A stretch of 64,000 nucleotides of DNA from Ancylostoma caninum (lineage: Eukaryota > Nematoda > Chromadorea > Rhabditida > Ancylostomatidae), in the NCBI GenBank assembly GCA_037903475.1, contig JBAJFG010000536.1:620001-684000 (forward strand), in the 5' to 3' direction. The notes beneath the pieces were generated by a model, which saw only the letters and a program-made list of their open reading frames with translations, searched no databases and had not been told where the DNA came from. Position 1 is the stretch's first letter. Each line of letters begins with the position of its first letter. The position numbers were made by a program, and so were the translations under genes. Positions 60,801 through 64,000 of this stretch are shown here, piece by piece.

Positions 60801-61999
60801 TTAATTTTTTCGGTTTTGAATATTGTTTCAAATACTATAGAAGATTTTTGTAGGAGTTTAGTTTTTAGTGCACCAAAATCTATTTGTTTACCCAGTTTCT
60901 CCAGAAAATTTCAAATTTGTCACCCGTACTTGAGAATCGTTTCGGAAAAGAGCTGTTCCTGGAAACTTTTCTCCTTGAAGTCAGCCTGGACTTTTGTTTA
61001 CTTATTTGTTAACTTGATACATTGCATTAGTTGGTACATACATACATGCCTCACCTCCTGAGTAAGGAAGTTTGGGAATATAAGGGGGAATTTCTATAAA
61101 ATCCAGGATAAAAAAGGATAAATAAAACGCGAGAAAGGATTTAATTTCTCTCCGAGAAGCCTTCGAAGGTTGGCTTATATTACAATTACTTCATCTATTA
61201 ATTAATTGATTTTTTGAAGATATTTATTATTTGTTACTTATTAGACCGTACTAATTTGTTTTTTGTACAGTTTTTCTTCCGTGCTTTCCAGTTTCTAAAA
61301 GATTCTCGATAAACAAGGTGCTCAAAAAATAGAAGGAAGGGCAAAAACAACAAATTAAAGAGAATTGGTGTTGTTGGAATGGATAAAAAGATTCTGGACT
61401 CCTTGAAGTTTCCTTTATGAGGAAAATATGGCCCTTTTCTCTCAGAGATTTTTCGGTGAATCCATAGAAATCATCCAGAACTCTTCAAATCCACTTAGAA
61501 CGTAGAAATATGCATAAAACAGAGCTTTGCCTTGTTCTGGGGACCATTATTCTTGAAATGTGCTAGAGGATCTTCCAATGCTGGAAACCTTTCTTATTTG
61601 GGAAACAGGGCACTTTTCTCCCAAATTTCCTTAGTAAACCCACAAAAATCTTCCAGAAGCCTATAGATAGACGTTTCCAGATCACAGAAAGCTCATCGGT
61701 CGTGCTGAGCATCGACTCCCTGGCCAGATACGACGGTACTGTCATCGATCACATTGAGAAACTCGTCGAACAACGTGACTCGTACGCACAGACGCTCTCC
61801 TCGCACATGGCCGACACGGTAAGTCCAGCGGTGAGGAGCAGTTGTCCACTGCTCACTCCAAATGTCTCAAGGACTCTCCACTCCGTCCTGAATGAGCAAC
61901 TTTTTTTCCTTCAGGAAAGCGACGGTGGTGGAAGCTCAACGGAGAGCTCTTCGGTAAACGGCGAGGTCGAGCACAGGAGACGAATCGAAAAGCGGCTTA
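30843..61999 (+). CDS. grdn-1: Girdin/Daple (CCDC88)-family protein, HOOK-domain part (multi-exon, 3' incomplete)
   Basis: Joined exons give an N-terminal HOOK domain of 243 codons (without the optional exon). Residues run from an MNERQFWEHPLGSWL start, through YAELCDGVLLSVLFHQID (about 43-60) and QRLFGALIEAIRKLYK (end of exon 3), to LIVLSPPDILAIVRNP (about 104-119). They continue through KFVLLLLGCAVQ (about 130-141) to HIEKLVEQRD (about 193-202). These match the human Girdin/Daple segments YVALVDGVFLNQ, QQLIMMSLPNVLIIGKNP, LLLLLLGCAVQ and LKRLIDERD in order and spacing. LGCAVQ rather than LGCAVNC favours CCDC88 over Hook. In this family the HOOK domain precedes a very long coiled coil, links to dynein or microtubules, and in C. 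elegans acts at cilia and dendrites. The coiled coil and C-terminus lie beyond the window. Introns range from 96 bp to 12.6 kb. The gene symbol is by homology only. Confidence 0.88.
31111..31239 (+). CDS. grdn-1: Girdin exon 2
   Basis: It lies between the acceptor CTTCTTCAG and the donor AT|GTGAGT and is 129 bases long (phase 2 in, phase 2 out). It encodes residues 16-58: a polar stretch (VVEEKKWRSPSRTD) and then LPVEYAELCDGVLLSVLFHQ, the conserved helix of the HOOK fold. The preceding intron is only 221 bp. Confidence 0.88.
31691..32162. mobile_element. Foldback element with ~210-bp near-perfect arms
   Basis: The left arm (31691-31899) and right arm (31952-32162) are reverse complements with few differences and are separated by only about 52 bases. 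The arms include CATTTATGATGTG, CGTTTCACATTTATG and CGCGAACACGCCTGGCCGTG segments and are GC-rich toward the loop. The overlapping frames here are the palindrome read in several phases. No target duplication is obvious. A transcript of intron 2 would form a very stable hairpin. Confidence 0.85.
33860..36180 (+). repeat. Degenerate tandem array, ~110-150-bp unit, TGCAAGAATACTGCATG core
   Basis: About twelve copies of a core resembling TGGTTTTTGCAAGAATACTGCATG, followed by ACGCAAC and GCATGGATATTGACACC, recur in the same orientation. They lie near 33865, 34013, 34145, 34280, 34417, 34560, 34730, 34850, 35735, 35887, 35995 and 36085. Spacing is usually 110-150 bases, with a gap at about 34.95-35.72 kb. 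The core is nearly palindromic (TGCA...TGCA). No protein is coded. Confidence 0.8.
36551..36668 (+). CDS. grdn-1: Girdin exon 3
   Basis: It lies between the acceptor TTTCCAG and the donor AAG|GTGAGT and is 118 bases long (phase 2 in, phase 0 out). The first base completes Ile59 of FHQID. The remaining 39 codons cover the helical segment ending RLFGALIEAIRKLYK, equivalent to NLSILVRQIKFYYQ in human Girdin. It ends exactly where exon 4 resumes in frame. Confidence 0.88.
37220..38160 (+). repeat. ~175-bp satellite, GTGTAATTTGGCGCTTCGTTGG core
   Basis: The core GTGTAAnTTGGCGCTTCGTTG, followed by a GATGGCACAA-type block, occurs at about 37427, 37601, 37768, 37941 and 38121, that is every 167-180 bases. 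A second conserved block, CCTGGCTCAGAAGCAAAA, repeats in step (37558, 37897, 38071). One core is inverted at 37235-37255 and an isolated diverged core lies at 40054. Units have drifted, so this is an old array. Confidence 0.8.
39341..39435. mobile_element. ACCCAGGGTAA-family MITE copy
   Basis: TTTCCCAGGGTAAATCTGC and ACCCTGGGTAACCTTAATAG face each other around AATTTACCCAATGTTAACACG. The minus-strand frame of 119 codons here runs through the element and is not considered coding. Confidence 0.5.
40192..40925. repeat. (TTCA)n tract, ~730 bp, with CCCATT interruptions
   Basis: An almost pure ATTC tetranucleotide run is broken at intervals by CATCCCATT units, giving a loose higher-order pattern. 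It produces the longest open frame in the window (40016-41074, a His-Ser-Phe-Ile repeat), which is an artefact because the 4-base unit yields a 4-residue repeat in every frame. A similar tract lies at 63711. Confidence 0.95.
41493..41562 (+). CDS. grdn-1: Girdin exon 4
   Basis: It lies between the acceptor CTGTTTCAG and the donor CCAG|GTACCG and is 70 bases long (phase 0 in, phase 1 out). It reads LRQLIVLSPPDILAIVRNPRP, aligning with LQQLIMMSLPNVLIIGKNP of human Girdin. Joined directly to exon 6 it gives NPRPDVSGEELNK, the same length as the corresponding stretch in Girdin. A donor 19 bases earlier (ATT|GTACGT) would break the phase and lose the conserved NP. The exon sits at the edge of a GC-rich patch (41.45-42.13 kb). 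Confidence 0.85.
43079..43106. repeat. (TTTA)n tract
   Basis: An ATTT run is followed by CGTACATTCAGGGTGCACCA, similar in arrangement to 9838 and 46160. It may be the tail of a minus-strand retroposon. Confidence 0.4.
44099..44119. repeat. 21-bp perfect palindrome
   Basis: TGTGAAAATT and its exact reverse complement AATTTTCACA flank a single A. This could be a binding site for a dimeric factor or chance in AT-rich DNA. Confidence 0.4.
44240..44890. other. GC-rich patch with (GTC)n/(ACC)n and poly-C
   Basis: The patch has ACC repeats at 44615-44632, a C run at 44683-44692 and CGTCGTCGTC at 44736-44750. Open frames occur in several phases on both strands and are low complexity (Arg, Thr, Val runs), so they are not treated as genes. 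Confidence 0.5.
45579..45789. mobile_element. hAT-type MITE, 211 bp, perfect 8-bp duplication
   Basis: The ends CAGGGATGAGCGGAA and TTCCGCTCATCTCTG are inverted repeats. Both flanks are ACCTACAC (45571-45578 and 45790-45797). Inside, CGGAAGTCGGAAG is mirrored by CTTCCGACTTCCG. It shares tip and style with the copies at 10796 and 17809, so it is the same superfamily. Confidence 0.88.
46158..46183. repeat. (TTTA)n tract
   Basis: The ATTT run is followed by GTGCACTCGCAGGTGTGCCA and then an A-rich stretch. This is the clearest example of the shared block after the tract. Confidence 0.45.
47540..48110. other. GC-rich patch in intron 4
   Basis: Long overlapping frames occur on both strands (for example 154 codons at 47549-48013) without domain content. 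A TGTGTGTTGTGTGTGTG tract lies near 47903. It may be regulatory, but nothing shows this directly. Confidence 0.35.
48455..48837. mobile_element. Pair of ACCCAGGGTAA-family MITEs
   Basis: One end (GAGATTGCCCCGGGTAAACG) lies at 48459. A fuller small element spans 48739-48837, where TGCATCACTAAGATTACCCA is mirrored by TGGGTAATCTCAGTGGTGCA. The latter is the best definition of the family's boundaries in this window. Confidence 0.6.
49847..51413 (-). mobile_element. Tc1-like foldback element with IR/DR ends, copy 2 (1.57 kb)
   Basis: The element begins CAGTGCGTTTCATAATTATA after TA and ends with the inverted CATAATTATGAAACGCACCG-type terminus before TA. Outer and inner terminal sites lie 174 bases apart (49847 and 50021), again at both ends. 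Arms of about 680 bp are near-identical to each other and to copy 1. The loop (about 50530-50735) is the reverse complement of the copy 1 loop. The 73-codon frame at 50611 shows no transposase motif. It lies in intron 4 of the girdin gene. Confidence 0.88.
52669..53800 (+). repeat. Degenerate ~170-bp tandem array with GGGCGTGGCTT boxes
   Basis: Seven units begin with AAAGGGGCGTGGyTTnCGyyGCAC-like bases at about 52678, 52854, 53023, 53198, 53368, 53523 and 53689 (spacings 155-176). An extra half-copy lies at 52885. Sequence between boxes is strongly diverged. GGGGCGTGG is a consensus-like site for KLF/Sp-type zinc-finger factors, so the array could work as a regulatory cluster. It ends about 400 bp before exon 5. 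Confidence 0.75.
54183..54275 (+). CDS. grdn-1: Girdin optional exon 5 or alternative first exon
   Basis: It lies between the acceptor TCTCCCGCAG and the donor GTTG|GTGAGT and is 93 bases long, phase 1 in and phase 1 out, so it can be included or skipped without changing frame. It reads MTLQLLLAEFGHPMKLVIG and continues to MRNPGRV, which resembles exon 4 (LRQLIVLSPP...VRNPRP). Mammalian Girdin has nothing at this point, and skipping it gives the canonical length. Its ATG lies two bases after the acceptor, so it may instead start a shorter, trans-spliced isoform. Confidence 0.5.
56268..56296 (+). mobile_element. Helitron-like 3' terminus
   Basis: ACCCGAGCGAAGCCGGGT forms a hairpin (ACCCG/CGGGT) and is followed within 11 bases by CTAG (56293-56296), the arrangement that ends Helitron elements (a hairpin before CTRR). 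Similar GCGAAGCCGGGT...CAGCTAG ends are widespread in animal genomes. The 5' end (TC) could not be located, and the base after CTAG is A, not the usual T, so the copy may be decayed. Confidence 0.5.
56995..57085 (+). CDS. Candidate alternative first exon of the girdin gene
   Basis: A good acceptor (TTTTTACCCATCTTAG) lies one base before an ATG. The frame runs 30 codons, including WMIHNGHADQFLSGWYQTI, and stops one base into a codon at the donor CACG|GTATGT. Phase 1 is what exon 6 (60068) requires, giving an isoform with only the last part of the HOOK domain. It has no similarity to known HOOK sequence and a one-in-three chance of matching phase, so it is tentative. Confidence 0.3.
58411..58493 (+). 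tRNA. tRNA-Tyr (GTA) with 10-base intron
   Basis: CCGTCGA / TCGACGG form the acceptor stem. Box A is TAGCTCAGTTGG, box B is GGTTCGAATCC, and the anticodon loop is CTGTAGA with anticodon GTA. The intron is AGTCGCAGCT (58448-58457), one base 3' of the anticodon, the standard place for eukaryotic tRNA-Tyr introns. Mature length is 73. A T-run (TTGTTTT) follows as the polymerase III stop. It is nested in intron 5 of the girdin gene on the same strand and looks intact. Confidence 0.97.
60068..60210 (+). CDS. grdn-1: Girdin exon 6
   Basis: It lies between the acceptor CTTTTCAG and the donor AAG|GTATGT and is 143 bases long (phase 1 in, phase 0 out). It carries the family signature KFVLLLLGCAVQ, then KKKTFVSRITRLEKRLQQGI and AKEIQK, equivalent to CQKKEEFIERIQGL and AHIQEV in Girdin. 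The final Q of LGCAVQ and the basic tail argue for CCDC88 rather than Hook. This is the strongest single exon of the gene. Confidence 0.93.
60211..61680 (+). other. Intron 6 (1.5 kb)
   Basis: AT-rich, with no element recognised apart from a GCATGTTGACGTCATGA block near 60393. That block resembles one next to the TTCA tract at about 63957. Confidence 0.6.
61681..61818 (+). CDS. grdn-1: Girdin exon 7
   Basis: It lies between the acceptor GTTTCCAG and the donor ACG|GTAAGT and is 138 bases long (phase 0 both ends). It encodes ITESSSVVLSIDSL and then DHIEKLVEQRDSYAQTL, matching the LKRLIDERDEHSETI helix that closes the HOOK domain and leads into the coiled coil. The loop before it is about a dozen residues shorter than in mammals. 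Confidence 0.9.
61819..61914 (+). other. Intron 7 (96 bp)
   Basis: A short intron of typical nematode size, GTAAGT to TTCCTTCAG. Retaining it would keep an open frame across the junction (a continuous frame runs 61702-62073), so the splice is inferred from consensus and from domain continuity. Confidence 0.7.
61915..61999 (+). CDS. grdn-1: Girdin exon 8
   Basis: It lies between the acceptor TTCCTTCAG and the donor CTTA|GTGAGT and is 85 bases long, ending phase 1. It encodes an acidic and Ser/Gly-rich linker (ESDGGGSSTESSSVNGE) and then HRRRIEKRL, which aligns with the ESRQHLSVE region just before the Girdin coiled coil. The expected next segment (ELADAKAKIRRLRQEL-like) is not found before 64000, so it lies outside the window. 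Confidence 0.85.
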
Positions 62000-63710
62000 G
62001 TGAGTTTTTGTTGATCAACTGTTGGGCTTATCAAGTTCTTTTAGGTCCTGGAGGGAATTTTAATCGTTTCTAGTGTATCTAGTGAGAGTACCGCTTTTCT
62101 CGCTATTTTCGAAGATTTTCCTTATTTTGGCCAAGAGCAGTAACCTTGTTGGTTCTTAAAGACCTCCCTTGTGCGGTAAAGTAAAAAAAAGCCACTTCAG
62201 AATAACAATTTTAGTATGAATTCATGTAATTGATAGGTAAAATACATGTAATACAAAACGTTTCAATTAATTTTTTGGGAAAAGTATTCCTGAGGACCTA
62301 ATTTACCCAACCTTTTCAGCCTGGATTTGGTTCCAGTCAAGTTACCCAGCAGATCTAATTTACCCAAACTTTTAGCTTGCATGTGTTTCCGGTCTGTTTC
62401 CGGTCGTGCAATTTTCCCTTATTTCTCTCATTCACGAACTTCCTAGTTGTTAAAACTTCCATTCTCCACCATCTCTCGCTTCCTCCCTCCCTACCTCCCT
62501 CCCAGGATTCCATGGTTAACGTACCAAGTGCTCCATGTACGATGCATTTCACTTCTACACTTCCGATTTTCCAAATTTCCTTGGAAATTTCCTGATTAGC
62601 TAAGGGCTGTCGAACTTCAGTCTTCTCAAAGCTTTAATCATTTAAACTTCCATTTCTGCACTGCTTATTCTCAAGGATTTTCTGGATTTTTGGATTTTCC
62701 AGTACAATTCTTCCTTACTTCTTTGTGATTTATAGAGCGATTTTCCCGAAATCATGCATCTTTTGCAGAGTAAATTGCAGTAAATTGCAAGCGAACAATA
62801 TCTTATAGTTTATAATGGAGTTACCGATTTTATAATATGTCTCTCAAATAGTTCTGAAGCTAACAAAGTTCTCATCTTTCCTCTAAAAGTACAAGTACCA
62901 CATTTGATCATAACGTGTAAAAATAGCTCTCCCAGTTTTCCTCTTCCATTTTCTCACTGTACGTTTTTTTTCGGATTTTTCTAGTTTCTATTTCTGTCAA
63001 ATATCCAGCTGAAAGTTTGCTCTTTTCCATTCCAAAAAGGTGCTTCTAAAAGTGAGAGCAACTTGTTTTCTCCAGGGAAAAGCAACAAAAGAAATAGTCG
63101 TCGGCGTCATGTTTCATTGTAAATACAGTTTTTTGCCGCATTCAAAGCGATTTTTCCGGAATTTTTGCAATTCCTGCCCTCCATTTGTTTACACAGAGGC
63201 CAGAGTTCGTGTTCGAATGTGTTGCGGAAAAAAAGTAGCGCATTCATCTTGAAGGACCAATGGTTCTCTGGGGACTTCTCGTTTACCGAATCAGTCTAAC
63301 AACTTGGAATTCGGTAATTACCGCAGAGTAAATGTGTTCAGACACCCAAGACTTATCCATTGTCAATACGAGCGGGGGCATCAACACTTTCACCCTAGAT
63401 AATCTCTATGATGTATTTGGGTCTTGGTAACCTTTTACTTGGTATGTATTGCCTTAGACCACTTCGTCATGGCAAACTGCCCTTTCTCTATGGACATTTG
63501 GAAGTGATGCGTTTTTCAAGCTTGTTTGTAGAGTTTACAACATCGCCAGCGTCTCCGAGACGTTTTTCCCCGGAGAAAAAAAATTGCCACAAAAAATCCA
63601 TGAAAAGCAAAAAGAAAGAGTCTCATTGGGAACATGGGTGCAAATTGAAAAATAAGGGCGAAAACTAGGTATGATTTTATTAAGAACTATAAAATTCATT
63701 TAGTTCTTTA
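62000..63710 (+). other. Start of intron 8, no exon found
   Basis: AT-rich sequence. An ACCCAGGGTAA-family remnant spans about 63312-63416 (GTAATTACCGCAGAGTAAAT facing ACCCTAGATAATCTCTATGA). The acceptor at about 63075 leads only to a short frame with no similarity to Girdin. Confidence 0.5.
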
Positions 63711-63933
63711 CCCATTCATTCACTCATTCATTCATTCATTCATTCATTCATTCATTCATTCATTCATTCATTCATCCCACTCATTCACCCATCCATTCAT
63801 TCGTTCATTCATTCATTCATTTATTCATTCATTCATTCATTCATTCATTCATTCATTCATTCATTCATTCATTCATTCATTCATCCATCTATTCATTCAT
63901 TCATTCATTCATTCATTCATTCATTCATTCATG
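63711..63933. repeat. (TTCA)n tract, second array
   Basis: An ATTC run with CCCACTCATT and CATCCATCTATT interruptions, the same type as at 40192. It lies about 23 kb away in another intron of the same gene. Confidence 0.95.
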
Positions 63934-64000
63934 AAAAAATGCAAATTTCGCATGTTGATGCCATGAACCACAAATTGCTGGCCCTTAGGTTACATAACTC

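Noticed and set aside
30843..61999. Assignment to the Hook (ZYG-12) family instead of Girdin
   Set aside because: The LLLLGCAVQ signature and the KLVEQRD region fit CCDC88 better than Hook (LVLGCAVNC), though both share the fold and a search should confirm.

Overview
The window looks like nuclear DNA of a nematode, most likely a strongylid (hookworm-like, clade V) species. The reasons are small exons with TTTTCAG-type acceptors, an intron-bearing tRNA-Tyr of animal type, and many short terminal-inverted-repeat DNA elements. The species is an inference. There is no bacterial-type gene organisation. Nearly all open frames longer than 60 codons are chance frames in AT-rich introns, simple repeats or GC-rich patches.

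The main content is one gene on the + strand that starts at 30843 and runs off the right edge. I assembled it by hand from small exons: 30843-30889, 31111-31239, 36551-36668, 41493-41562, 60068-60210, 61681-61818 and 61915-61999. A further exon at 54183-54275 is optional or an alternative start. All reading phases agree, and the joined product (243 codons without the optional exon) is the N-terminal HOOK domain of a Girdin/Daple (CCDC88) protein, the family of C. elegans GRDN-1. The long coiled coil and C-terminus lie beyond the window. Two exons (54183 and 56995) have an acceptor one or two bases before an ATG and end in the same phase as exon 4. This suggests alternative, possibly trans-spliced, N-terminally shortened isoforms that all enter at exon 6.

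Layout: 1-30 kb holds no gene I can support and is mostly unique AT-rich DNA peppered with non-autonomous DNA transposons: a mariner-like pair of ends, hAT MITEs with exact 8-bp duplications, GC-rich MITEs and a Tc1-like foldback element. At 30.8-62 kb are the exons and large introns of the girdin gene. The introns carry three different degenerate tandem arrays with roughly nucleosome-sized periods (33.8-36.2, 37.4-38.2 and 52.7-53.7 kb), a near-perfect 470-bp foldback, a second Tc1-like foldback copy, a Helitron-like 3' end, tetranucleotide arrays and a nested tRNA-Tyr gene. At 62-64 kb is the start of the next intron, with another TTCA array at its end.

The protein comparisons rest on remembered family sequences, not on a search.
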